DNA of 64,000 nucleotides, from assembly GCF_004216905.1 (NCBI RefSeq), contig NZ_SGXJ01000002.1, positions 682,001 to 746,000 of the forward strand. Reading direction: 5' to 3'. Below, piece after piece: positions 8,058-15,452 of this stretch. Position 1 is the stretch's first letter; each line of letters begins with the position of its first letter. A model generated the notes under the pieces. It worked only from the letters and a program-made list of their open reading frames with translations, ran no database searches and had not been told where the DNA came from. Both the position numbers and the translations under genes were made by a program. Source of the DNA: Kribbella sp. VKM Ac-2569. Lineage in GTDB: Bacteria > Actinomycetota > Actinomycetes > Propionibacteriales > Kribbellaceae.

Positions 8058-8854
8058 CGCGCACTGTCCACGAGACGGCGTGACCGGTGCACGAGGCGGT
8101 CGGCGAGGAGGTTGAAGCCCAACGTGAACGACACGAGAAGGAGCGCCGGCGCGAGCACCGACCAGGGTTGGAGGAGCAGACCCTCGCGGTTGCGGGACAC
8201 GCTGACCGCCCAGTCCGGCGCGGTCGGGCTCAGTCCGAGACCGAGAAAGTTGACCGAGGCGACGAGGAACACCGCGAGCGTGATCCGCGTGCCGAGATCC
8301 GCCGCGACCGGGCCGAGAACCGAGCGTCCGACGTACCCGAGCTGGATCGTGCACCACGACTCCCGTTGCATCCGGAGCGCCTCGACCACCGGTCCGCTGG
8401 CCGCATCCAAGGCCGCGGCTCGGACGAGTCGCGCGACGGTCGGGACATTCACCATCGCTACGGCCACGGTGATTGCGAGCGCGGACGCGCGCCAGCCGAC
8501 AGCGACCACGCTGATGACCAGGAGGGACGGGAGCGGGAGCAGTACGTCGAGCGGGCGCATCATGCCTTCGTCCAACCATCGATGCCGGGTCGACGCAGCC
8601 GTCAGCCCGATCAGCCCGCCCACGACGTACGCCAGTACCACCGCCCCGATCGCCATTCCCAACGCCGACCGACCGCCCACCAGCAACAGCCCTAGAACAT
8701 CCCGACCCAATCCATCCGTGCCCAACGCGCCCTCGGACGAGTAGGGCAGGCCGGGCCGGGCGTCGTACGGCAGCAAGGGCCCAAGAACCGCAACGACCAA
8801 AGGCACCATCACCAAGGCCGCCGCGAACCAACCACGGACCGAACGCGGGCTCAT
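8054..8854 (-). CDS. ABC transporter permease, OppC/NikC family
   Basis: The 266-aa inner-membrane permease has about six hydrophobic segments. It has an N-terminal TM (WFAAALVMVPLVVAVLGPLL) and the GTDGLGRDVLGLLLVGGRSAL motif typical of OppC/NikC proteins. The EAL...-like coupling helix lies in VEALRMQRESWCTIQLGYV, and the protein ends in DRLVHRSRRLV. The start overlaps the previous permease by 4 nt and the stop overlaps the ATPase start by 4 nt. It forms the channel of the Opp/Nik-type importer with the 312-aa permease. Confidence 0.92.
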   Translation of the reverse strand: MSPRSVRGWFAAALVMVPLVVAVLGPLLPYDARPGLPYSSEGALGTDGLGRDVLGLLLVGGRSALGMAIGAVVLAYVVGGLIGLTAASTRHRWLDEGMMRPLDVLLPLPSLLVISVVAVGWRASALAITVAVAMVNVPTVARLVRAAALDAASGPVVEALRMQRESWCTIQLGYVGRSVLGPVAADLGTRITLAVFLVASVNFLGLGLSPTAPDWAVSVSRNREGLLLQPWSVLAPALLLVSFTLGFNLLADRLVHRSRRLVDSAR

Positions 8855-9789
8855 CGGAGGAGGGCCGTTCGGGGGACCAACCGGTTGCAGACGAGGTCTG
8901 CGCCGAGGTTGATGAGGAGGGCCGCGATGGCCAGCACGAGCGTCAGGCCTTGGACAGTCGGGATGTCTCGGGTTTCCACGCCGTCCACAAGGGCCGTGGC
9001 GAAGCCGGGGATGGCGAAGATGGCTTCGACGACCAGGACGCCGCCCAGGAGCGTGTCGCCGGTGCGGGCCAGTTCTTGTACGCCGGGAACCGCCGCGTTC
9101 GGGAGGACGTGACGCAGCAGGAGTTGGCGGCGCGGGATGCCGAGCCGTCGGGCCTGCGTCACGTACTCGGCGTTCAGAGCAGCAACCGTCCCGGCGCGGA
9201 CCTGACGCGACAGCAGGCAGACGGTCCGGCCGAAGAGTACGGCGATGGGGAGGATCAACAGGGCCGGCGAGGACAGGAGGTTGCCGCCGATCCAGGTCGC
9301 CGGCAACCAGCCGAGTTTGAGCGAGAACACGGCCACCAGGACGACTGCGATCACGAAGTCCGGGATCGCCGACAGGGCCAGCGTGATCGACGTGATCGTC
9401 CGGTCGACGCGCCCGTTCTCACGGGTTCCCATCACGATGCCCAGGGCAACGGCCAGCGGTACGACGATCGCTAGCGTTGCTAGCGTGAGTACGAGCGTCG
9501 CGCCGATCGAGTGCCGCACGATGTCGACCACAGGTCCCCCGCTGATCAACGACGTACCCAGATCGCCCGTCAAGACATTGCCCAGCCAGTGCACGAACCG
9601 CTCGACAGGCGGCTGGTCGAGACCAAGCTCACCCCGCAGCGCAGCGACCTGCGACGGCGTCAGCGTCTCGGTGAACCGCAAATCCGCCGCGTCTCCCGGC
9701 AGCAACGACGTCAGAACGAACACCAGCACCGAGAGCACAGCAAGCTGAACGACCGCGAGCCCCGCCCGTTGGGCGGCGTACGACCGCAT
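8851..9789 (-). CDS. ABC transporter permease, OppB/NikB family
   Basis: The 312-aa permease has an N-terminal TM typical of OppB (GLAVVQLAVLSVLVFVLTSLLPGD), a periplasmic RGELGLDQPPVERFVHWLGNVLTGDLGTS segment and five further TM regions. The cytoplasmic coupling motif is LNAEYVTQARRLGIPRRQLLLRHVLPNA. The start codon directly abuts the stop codon of the solute-binding lipoprotein gene, so the pair is probably translationally coupled. Partner of the 266-aa OppC-like permease. Confidence 0.92.
   Translation of the reverse strand: MRSYAAQRAGLAVVQLAVLSVLVFVLTSLLPGDAADLRFTETLTPSQVAALRGELGLDQPPVERFVHWLGNVLTGDLGTSLISGGPVVDIVRHSIGATLVLTLATLAIVVPLAVALGIVMGTRENGRVDRTITSITLALSAIPDFVIAVVLVAVFSLKLGWLPATWIGGNLLSSPALLILPIAVLFGRTVCLLSRQVRAGTVAALNAEYVTQARRLGIPRRQLLLRHVLPNAAVPGVQELARTGDTLLGGVLVVEAIFAIPGFATALVDGVETRDIPTVQGLTLVLAIAALLINLGADLVCNRLVPRTALLR
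9471..9483. repeat. CTAGC-N3-GCTAG palindrome, copy 3
   Basis: An exact 13-nt palindrome inside the OppB-like gene (LATLA segment). Same architecture as the copies at 4.4, 7.9 and 12.2 kb. Confidence 0.5.
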
Positions 9790-11331
9790 TCAGGCCAGCC
9801 ACACCTTGTCGAACCGGCCCTGGTCCAAGGTGTTCGGCGGCACCGCCTGCACCCCCTGCACCTTCGACGACACCGCGATCAGATAGTCCGGCAGACCCCA
9901 CGCGAGGATCCCGCCCTCGTCCCGCACGGTCTTCTGCAGTACGCCGTACTGCCTGGAACGCTCGGTTTCGTCCGTCACCGCCCGCGCTGCCGCGAACGCG
10001 GTGTCGAACGCCGGCCGCCGCCAATGCGTCACGTTGAACGGCGAATGCGACAGCAACCGATCGGTGACGTACTGCGGAATCGGCATCGCCCCCGACCGAT
10101 GGTTGCCAATGGCCCCCTTCGTGAGCAGGTCCTTCGCGTATGTCTGCGGGCTCCCGGTCGTCACCTTCAACCGGACCCCCGCCTCCGCGACCTGCTCCGC
10201 GAACAACGTCGCCGCCTCGACGAACCCGGCCGATGCGTCCGCGGTGAAGATCTCCACCTCTTTGCCCGCCAGCCCCGCCTTCTTCAGCAAGCTCTTCGCC
10301 TGCTCGACATCGCGCTCCCGCGCAGGCAGATCGGCCGGGTAGTACTGGTATCCCTTGCCGAACAGGTCGTTCCCCACCTCACCCCGTCCGGCGAGGACGA
10401 CATCCACCAGCCGCTGCCGGTCCGCCACCAGCTTGAACGCGCGCCGTACGTCGGGATTGTCGAACGGCGGCCGGTCGACCTTCATCACGAACGCCTGCAT
10501 CGTGCTGGCCTTCGCCGCCACGATGCGCACCGTCTTCCCGGCCTCCGCGGTCCGCGCGAACGTCGCGGTCATGTCGTTGGCGTACTCCGCCTGACCACCC
10601 TGTACGGCATTCGCCCGCGCCTCGGAGTCGGCCGACAGCAGGTGCAGCTCCTCGATCCGCGCGGGCTCGTCCCAGTAGTCGTCGTACCGCGAAGCGACCA
10701 TCGAGCGGCCGGCCTCGAACGACAGGTACCGGAACGCGCCGGTGCCGATGGGTTTGGACGGATCCTTGAACCCGTTGCGCACGATCTGCGTGCCGATTCC
10801 GGCCAGCAATGCGGGGAACTCGGCGTTGGGCTGGGTCAGCACCAGCTCGACCGTCGCGGGGCCGATCGCCTTGCTGCGCTTGAGATCCAGCGTCGCGAGC
10901 GACGACTGCGCGACCCGCTCCGGTACGGCGGGATCCACGATCCGGGCGATGCTGTACAGCACGTCCTCGGCGACCAGTTTCGCGCCGTCGTGGAAGGTCG
11001 CGGCGCGCAGGCTGAACCGCCAGGTGGTCGCGGTCCCGTCGTGTTCCCACTTCGACGCGAGCCGCGGCACCGGCTTCAGATCCGGGCCGAGTTCGACCAG
11101 TTTCTCGTAGATCGCCTTGTGCCGTGCGATGTCCACGAACAGGCTCTGCACGTGCGGGTCGAGCACCTCCTTCGCCCCGCCACCGGCGTACACGGCACGC
11201 AGCCGCCCGCCCTGCTTGGGTTGCGCGGCCGCACCCCCGTCCGCCCCGCATCCGGTGATCGCCGCCAGCCCGGCAACCCCGGCCATCCCCAGGAACCCAC
11301 GCCTACCCAAAGCCTCGGACACGCGCCACAT
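9790..11331 (-). CDS. ABC transporter solute-binding lipoprotein (SBP family 5, peptide/nickel/metallophore type), Tat-exported
   Basis: The protein (about 513 aa) has a twin-arginine lipoprotein signal (GRRGFLGMAG, lipobox LAAITGC) and a mature SBP_bac_5 domain. Visible family features are the DPHVQSLFVDIARHKAIYEKLVEL start, the LASKWEHDGTATTWRFSLRAATFHDGAKLVAEDVLYSI motif and a C-terminal IAVSSKVQGVQ segment. It is the extracytoplasmic receptor for the downstream importer. The ATG at 11331 has AAAGG 5 nt upstream. An alternative leaderless GTG at 11322 fits a -35 TTGACA/-10 GAGGAT pair and gives an equally good Tat signal. A Zur-like box lies just upstream, making this the first cistron of the operon. 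Confidence 0.9.
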   Translation of the reverse strand: MWRVSEALGRRGFLGMAGVAGLAAITGCGADGGAAAQPKQGGRLRAVYAGGGAKEVLDPHVQSLFVDIARHKAIYEKLVELGPDLKPVPRLASKWEHDGTATTWRFSLRAATFHDGAKLVAEDVLYSIARIVDPAVPERVAQSSLATLDLKRSKAIGPATVELVLTQPNAEFPALLAGIGTQIVRNGFKDPSKPIGTGAFRYLSFEAGRSMVASRYDDYWDEPARIEELHLLSADSEARANAVQGGQAEYANDMTATFARTAEAGKTVRIVAAKASTMQAFVMKVDRPPFDNPDVRRAFKLVADRQRLVDVVLAGRGEVGNDLFGKGYQYYPADLPARERDVEQAKSLLKKAGLAGKEVEIFTADASAGFVEAATLFAEQVAEAGVRLKVTTGSPQTYAKDLLTKGAIGNHRSGAMPIPQYVTDRLLSHSPFNVTHWRRPAFDTAFAAARAVTDETERSRQYGVLQKTVRDEGGILAWGLPDYLIAVSSKVQGVQAVPPNTLDQGRFDKVWLA

Positions 11332-11343
11332 CCTCACCTTTAG

Positions 11344-11358
11344 TGAAAACGATTGTCA
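11344..11358. promoter_or_regulatory. Zur-like box overlapping operon promoter
   Basis: TGAAAACGATTGTCA matches the actinobacterial Zur palindrome TGAAAATGATTTTCA at 12-13 of 15 positions. On the minus strand it contains most of a TTGACA -35 (11359-11354), so repressor binding would block the promoter. Identification as Zur rather than another Fur-family regulator is inference from the consensus. Confidence 0.6.
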
Positions 11359-11522
11359 AATCCAGCGCGCATCCGAACCCGACGCGATCATTCTTTCGGT
11401 CCCACTCCCCCCACCGCCCGCCGTAACGGCGTGTCACCACCGACTACCACCGAGTACCGGGAGTGACCCCGAGCCGACGGGTTCTCCCCGGCACGCGAAG
11501 ACCACCCGAAACCTGCGGGGTT

Positions 11523-11562
11523 GGGGAGGATTTCGTACCGAAATCGGGGGGTAATCCGCCCC
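11523..11562. repeat. 40-nt imperfect palindromic repeat, copy A
   Basis: It begins GGGGAGGATTT and ends CCGCCCC, with an inner CCGA/TCGG dyad. About 30 of 40 bases match the element at 26163-26202. It sits in the gap between the SBP promoter and the MarR gene, downstream of the MarR stop, so it may act as a terminator or be a dispersed repeat. The rest of the 11360-11602 gap shows nothing recognisable. Confidence 0.5.
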
Positions 11563-11602
11563 ATACCGCTTGAGGTCACGCGAAGTGCGAGAAGGGGCCG
11601 GG

Positions 11603-12085
11603 CTACAGGTCGCAGTCTGGGGTGGTGCAGGTGGTGGGGAGGTTGGCGGCTATGCGGTTGAGGAGGGTGGTGAGTTGGGTCTGCTCGTCCGCGGTCAGGT
11701 GGTCGAAGAAGTACGTGCGGACCGCGGCGACATGGTCGGGGGCGGCGGACTCGATCGCCTTGCGGCCGAGTGCGGTGAGGCGGATCATCGAGCCGCGCGC
11801 GTCGGAGGTGCATTCCTCGCGGGTGACCAGGCCGCGCTTCTCCATCCGGCTGACCTGGTGCGACAGGCGGCTGCGTTCCCAGCCGACCGAGCGGCCGAGA
11901 TCGCGGGTGCGGAGCAGGCCGTCCTCGGCCTCGGACAGCGGATGCAGGAGCGCGTAGTCAGCGCCGGACAGGCCCGAGTTCGTGATCATCCGCGCCTCGA
12001 GCGCACGCATCAGTTCGCGATGCGTGTCACGGTACGACTGCCAGAGCCCCGCCTCCTGCGCCCCGAGCCACTCCGGTTCCTTCAT
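11603..12085 (-). CDS. MarR family transcriptional regulator
   Basis: A 160-aa winged-helix regulator with MarR layout. Helix 1-2 is followed by LSGADYALLHPLSEAEDGLLRTRDLGRSVGWERSRLSHQVSRMEKRGLVTREECTSD, where WERSRLSHQVSRME is the recognition helix and the wing follows in DARGSMIRLTALGRKAI. The C-terminal dimerisation helix ends LLNRIAANL. It reads as leaderless: TACAAT lies 6 nt before the ATG. Ligand and targets are unknown. The copper-type operon ends 43 nt upstream on the same strand and could be read through. Confidence 0.9.
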   Translation of the reverse strand: MKEPEWLGAQEAGLWQSYRDTHRELMRALEARMITNSGLSGADYALLHPLSEAEDGLLRTRDLGRSVGWERSRLSHQVSRMEKRGLVTREECTSDARGSMIRLTALGRKAIESAAPDHVAAVRTYFFDHLTADEQTQLTTLLNRIAANLPTTCTTPDCDL

Positions 12086-12091
12086 CCATCC

Positions 12092-12119
12092 ATTGTACGG
12101 ACGGACGTTGACATGTCAC
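12092..12119 (-). promoter_or_regulatory. marR promoter with TGACATGTCA palindrome
   Basis: On the minus strand GTGACA, 16 nt, TACAAT, 6 nt, ATG. The perfect ten-base palindrome TGACATGTCA (12109-12118) overlaps the -35, consistent with autorepression (inference). Confidence 0.5.
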
Positions 12120-12128
12120 CGACTCACG

Positions 12129-13115
12129 TCAGGGGGTGCGCGAGAGGGCAACCGCGAGCCCGATGGTGCCGGCCATCACCGCGAGTTCTAGCACTGCTAG
12201 CTGCCGGAACGCCCCCGGGTCGCCGGTCGCCACGCGCGGGATCGTGCTCCGCCGATGCAGCCACCCGATGAAGACCAGGAGCGCGAACGCGAGCGTCTTC
12301 CCGAGCACAAGAACGCCATACCCGGAAGTCACCCATTGCGTGATCAGCCCCCAGCCGTCCTCGCGACCGCCGAGGTGGATCTCGGCCGTGAGCAGTCCGG
12401 TGATGCCCATCGTCACGGCGCACACGAAGGCGAGCGTGCTGAACAACTCGACGGCCTCGCGGGAGCGGGTGTAGCGCAGTACCGCGCCCAGCCCGCCGAT
12501 CCACGCGGTCGCGGCGACGACGTGAACGACGAGGGAGGCGGTGGCGAGGACCGACCACAGGCTGGTGCGGTCGATCGCGCCGTGACCGGTGAGGAGCGGG
12601 CCGATCAGGGCCGCGATCGTGAGTACGGCGGCTAGTCGGGCGGCTCGCAACGTGTTGGTACCGCTGAGGATCACGGCGAGTACGGCGGTGAGCACGACAG
12701 CCACTGCCAGCGCGCGGACCTGGCTCAGCTGGCCGGCCGCATCGGCGTGCTCGGCGAGGTGGGACAGCGGGATGCCGAGGATCACGGTGGCGGTCGCGAT
12801 CAGGCCGCCGATGCTCGCGACTGCCCAGATGCCCGCGGCCAAAGCGGCATCCTGACAGGCGCGGATCGCTTTGTTTCCGAGCTTTCCGTTCTTCGCGGGC
12901 AGGAACAGCACGACCGCCAGCACCGCTCCACCGGTTGCCACCGCCGCCGCATCCGCGAGAATCCGCAGTACCGGAACTGCCCAGGAAACAGCGGGTCCGG
13001 CGCCGAGCAGGCCGTCCGCCGCCCGCTTCGGCGCACCACCGGCGGCGAACAGCGCCACCACCATCATAACGATGCCGGCAGCAACTATCCCCACCGGGAC
13101 GAAAGCACGTTTCAT
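12129..13115 (-). CDS. copD: CopD-domain copper-resistance/import membrane protein
   Basis: The 328-aa protein has about eight to nine hydrophobic segments. The C-terminal CopD domain shows SLVVHVVAATAWIGGLGAVL and FSTLAFVCAVTMGITGL, followed by YGVLVLGKTLAFALLVFIGWLHR. The conserved His of the HVVAATAWIGG helix and later residues are the family's proposed copper ligands. The ATG start overlaps the copC stop by 4 nt; the 21 upstream codons in the open frame are unsupported. With YcnI and CopC it forms a periplasmic-copper handling and transport set. Confidence 0.88.
   Translation of the reverse strand: MKRAFVPVGIVAAGIVMMVVALFAAGGAPKRAADGLLGAGPAVSWAVPVLRILADAAAVATGGAVLAVVLFLPAKNGKLGNKAIRACQDAALAAGIWAVASIGGLIATATVILGIPLSHLAEHADAAGQLSQVRALAVAVVLTAVLAVILSGTNTLRAARLAAVLTIAALIGPLLTGHGAIDRTSLWSVLATASLVVHVVAATAWIGGLGAVLRYTRSREAVELFSTLAFVCAVTMGITGLLTAEIHLGGREDGWGLITQWVTSGYGVLVLGKTLAFALLVFIGWLHRRSTIPRVATGDPGAFRQLAVLELAVMAGTIGLAVALSRTP
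12188..12200. repeat. CTAGC-N3-GCTAG palindrome, copy 4
   Basis: An exact 13-nt palindrome near the 3' end of copD (QLAVLE segment), using two CTA codons. Confidence 0.5.
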
Positions 13116-13618
13116 GAGGCCGGGCGGCGGCGGACGATCACCACGGCCAACGCCACCACGACGAGCATTACCAGGCACATCGCGACGATCGTCACTGTGT
13201 TGGAGTTGCCCTCGGGCTGTACCGGCGCATCGGCCGGTTGAGTGGCGGGATGGCCGGCGTGCGTGACGGTGAAGGTGCCGCTGACGGTGATCGGGTGGCC
13301 GTCGGCCGAGACCACGCGGGCCTCGACCGTGTACTTGCCGGCCTCGATCATCGCGCCGACCGGCTGGGTGACCGTGTTGTCGACCACCTGGACGTCACCG
13401 TTCGCGACGTTCGTACCGTTCGGCGACTTCACCTGCACCTGCGTCCCGTTGGACCCGACCGGCTCGTTGAAGGTCAGCACCACCTTCGTCGGCGGCGCGG
13501 CCATCGACGAACCGTCGGTCGGCGTCATCGACTCGAGCTTGGCGTGCGCCGCTGCCACGCCGGCGGAAGCCACCAGCGTGAACAGCGACGCGACCAGAAC
13601 AGCGATCAATCGGCGCAC
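13112..13618 (-). CDS. copC: CopC-domain periplasmic copper-binding protein
   Basis: The 168-aa exported protein has a signal peptide ending SAGVAAA, so the mature chain begins near AHAKLESMTPTDGS. The N-terminal His is a copper ligand in this family. The Ig-like CopC domain follows (KVVLTFNEPVG, VVSADGHPITVSGTFTV with a second conserved Asp/His). A C-terminal TM (VTIVAMCLVMLVVVALAVVIV) with an RRR tail anchors it on the outer face. It lies 2 nt downstream of ycnI and overlaps copD by 4 nt. Confidence 0.92.
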   Translation of the reverse strand: MRRLIAVLVASLFTLVASAGVAAAHAKLESMTPTDGSSMAAPPTKVVLTFNEPVGSNGTQVQVKSPNGTNVANGDVQVVDNTVTQPVGAMIEAGKYTVEARVVSADGHPITVSGTFTVTHAGHPATQPADAPVQPEGNSNTVTIVAMCLVMLVVVALAVVIVRRRPAS

Positions 13619-13620
13619 GA

Positions 13621-14289
13621 TTACTGCTTCTCAACAGCGCGACGAGGCCGCAGCCCGAAAGCCAGGCCCAGCAGGCCCACCACCAGACCACCGCCGCCGA
13701 GCCAGCGCGCCAACGTGTCCGAAGAATCGGTGGACGCCGCGACTGGCGTGATCGCAGCCGCCAGCTTCAAAGTCGGCGCGGGATGTTCGGCCTCAGCACC
13801 GTCCTTCGCGACGTCGGCCCACTTCACCACCTCACCGTCGCTGTACGTCTGATCCGCCGGGAAGCTCAACGCATCCACGCCCTCGGGCAACTTCCCGACC
13901 GACAGCGAGAACTCGTCGAAGTCGTTCGGCGGGATCCCGGCCGCGGTCGCGGTCCAGGTGACCGTGGTGATCGCCTTGGTCAGCGTGACGTCACCGACCT
14001 TCACCGCGGCCGGCAGCTTCTCTTCCTTCTTCTCCACCTTCCATCCGTCCTTCACCTGCGCCCCCACGTGCGCGAACGGATGGTCCTTGGGCAACGAGAC
14101 AACGAGTTTCGTGGTGCTGGTGTTGTCCGACTCGGTCGGCACCCGGAACACCAGCTTGGCGTACCCACCGGGCTTGGCGTCCGGCGACGACACCGTGACA
14201 TGCGCCGACGCCGAGCTCGCGGCGCCGATCACGACGAGCGCGGACGCCGCGACGATCGCGCCTGCGCGCAGGGCGAATCTCTTGGGCAT
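13621..14289 (-). CDS. YcnI family (DUF1775) copper-associated membrane-anchored protein
   Basis: A 222-aa exported protein. The signal peptide ends ASSASA, then HVTVSSPDAKPGGYAKLVFRVPTES begins the DUF1775 domain, placing a His at the mature N terminus, the copper-coordinating residue of the YcnI family. The C terminus carries a TM (WLGGGGLVVGLLGLAFGL) followed by RPRR. The ATG has AAAGG 7 nt upstream. It precedes copC by 2 nt, and I infer a copper chaperone or delivery role in one operon with copC-copD. Confidence 0.92.
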   Translation of the reverse strand: MPKRFALRAGAIVAASALVVIGAASSASAHVTVSSPDAKPGGYAKLVFRVPTESDNTSTTKLVVSLPKDHPFAHVGAQVKDGWKVEKKEEKLPAAVKVGDVTLTKAITTVTWTATAAGIPPNDFDEFSLSVGKLPEGVDALSFPADQTYSDGEVVKWADVAKDGAEAEHPAPTLKLAAAITPVAASTDSSDTLARWLGGGGLVVGLLGLAFGLRPRRAVEKQ

Positions 14290-14336
14290 GAGAGAACCTT
14301 TCAAGGCATACGAGTAGTCTGGCGCGATCGGCCGGC

Positions 14337-14882
14337 TCAGAAAGCTGCAATTACTCGTAGGCCGGGAGGACCGCGCCCGGAGACGCTTGTGCCGAGTCGG
14401 GAACCGGCCGGGGTCCACGACGTGAAGACGCCGAGTGCTGCGGGGACGAGCAGCACGGGACGCAGTACCGGCAGCTCCGGAAGCAGTTGCGCGAAAACCC
14501 GCCGTACCCGATGGACCCAACGGTGCGCCTGGCCGATCGCGAGGACGCCCGCCAGCAACGCACCGAGGTGAGTCGCTGTCATCATCAGGCTGCTCGCGAT
14601 CGACATCCCGTGATGCATGGTCACCGAGTCCAGCGCGACATGCACAAACAGCTGCACCCCGGCCAGCACCAGCCCCGTCAGCAACAGCTCCCCCGCCAGG
14701 TACTCACCGAGCAACCAGCAGACACCGGCCAACGCCACCAGCGGAGGTACGACGCCCAGCGGCACGCCGCCACCCCCGACGAGCTCATGACCGACCACCG
14801 CCACCGCGACGCTCAGCGCCGCGACCACGGACGTCGTCCTGCTCTCGGTCACGGGAAAAGTCTGCCGTAGTCGTGCAACCAT
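14337..14882 (-). CDS. small polytopic membrane protein with His-rich helix, copper-operon neighbour
   Basis: The 181-aa protein has about four to five hydrophobic segments. One carries a metal-ligand-like cluster (FVHVALDSVTMHHGMSIASSLMMTATHLGALL) with four His and four Met. I do not recognise the family. It lies 47 nt upstream of ycnI on the same strand and is probably the first cistron of the copper-type operon. Its His/Met content fits copper handling (inference). It is divergent from the ECF sigma gene. The ATG at 14882 is the ORF start; an ATG one frame off upstream makes it uncertain. Confidence 0.65.
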   Translation of the reverse strand: MVARLRQTFPVTESRTTSVVAALSVAVAVVGHELVGGGGVPLGVVPPLVALAGVCWLLGEYLAGELLLTGLVLAGVQLFVHVALDSVTMHHGMSIASSLMMTATHLGALLAGVLAIGQAHRWVHRVRRVFAQLLPELPVLRPVLLVPAALGVFTSWTPAGSRLGTSVSGRGPPGLRVIAAF

Positions 14883-14930
14883 TCATGCGGCCCACCACGT
14901 TTGACTCGGCATGACTGGGGAGCGCCGCGG

Positions 14931-15452
14931 GTGAGAGCGGAGACGGAGCAGGACTACGTCGAGTTCGTGACGCACCACGCCAACTCTCTGTGCCGGACCG
15001 CTTACCTTCTGTGCGGGGATTGGCGGCGTGCCGAGGATGCGACGCAGGAAGCCCTGATCCGGCTGTACCGGGTCTGGGGCCGGATCCAGCGCAAGGGCGC
15101 GGTCGGCGCGTACGCGCGGAAGGTCGTCGTCTCCACCACTCTCGACGCGCTGCGCCGGAAGTCCAGCCAGGAGGTCGTCGGCGGAGACGAGTACTTCGCC
15201 AACGAGGCCGACGCCGACGCGTTGGGCATCGTCGAGAACCGGATGGTGATCACCAAGGCCCTCGCCGAGTTGCCGCCCCGCCAGCGTGCGTGCGTCGTAC
15301 TGCGGTATTTCGACGAACTGTCCGTCGAAGAGACTGCGAACGCCCTCGACTGCCGCCCCGGAACCGTGAAGAGCCAGACGATGCGCGCCCTGGACAAACT
15401 GCGCGCCCATCCGTCCCTGGCCGAGCTCTCCGACCTGGTGGGAATGAAATGA
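14931..15452 (+). CDS. ECF RNA polymerase sigma factor, SigE-family
   Basis: The 173-aa sigma factor has region 2 (YVEFVTHHANSLCRTAYLLCGDWRRAEDATQEALIRLYRVWGRI, with the DATQEALIRLY core) and region 4 (LAELPPRQRACVVLRYFDELSVEETANALDCRPGTVKSQTMRALDKLR). The GTG at 14931 has GGGGAG 8 nt upstream; ten extra codons from a TTG are possible but unsupported. Its stop overlaps the ATG of the membrane partner (ATGA), the usual sigma/anti-sigma arrangement. Confidence 0.9.
   Translation: MRAETEQDYVEFVTHHANSLCRTAYLLCGDWRRAEDATQEALIRLYRVWGRIQRKGAVGAYARKVVVSTTLDALRRKSSQEVVGGDEYFANEADADALGIVENRMVITKALAELPPRQRACVVLRYFDELSVEETANALDCRPGTVKSQTMRALDKLRAHPSLAELSDLVGMK

Noticed and set aside
9511-11343. 610-codon plus-strand frame opposite the SBP and permease
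   Set aside because: Arg/His/Pro-rich composition, no domain, exactly antisense to well-supported genes.
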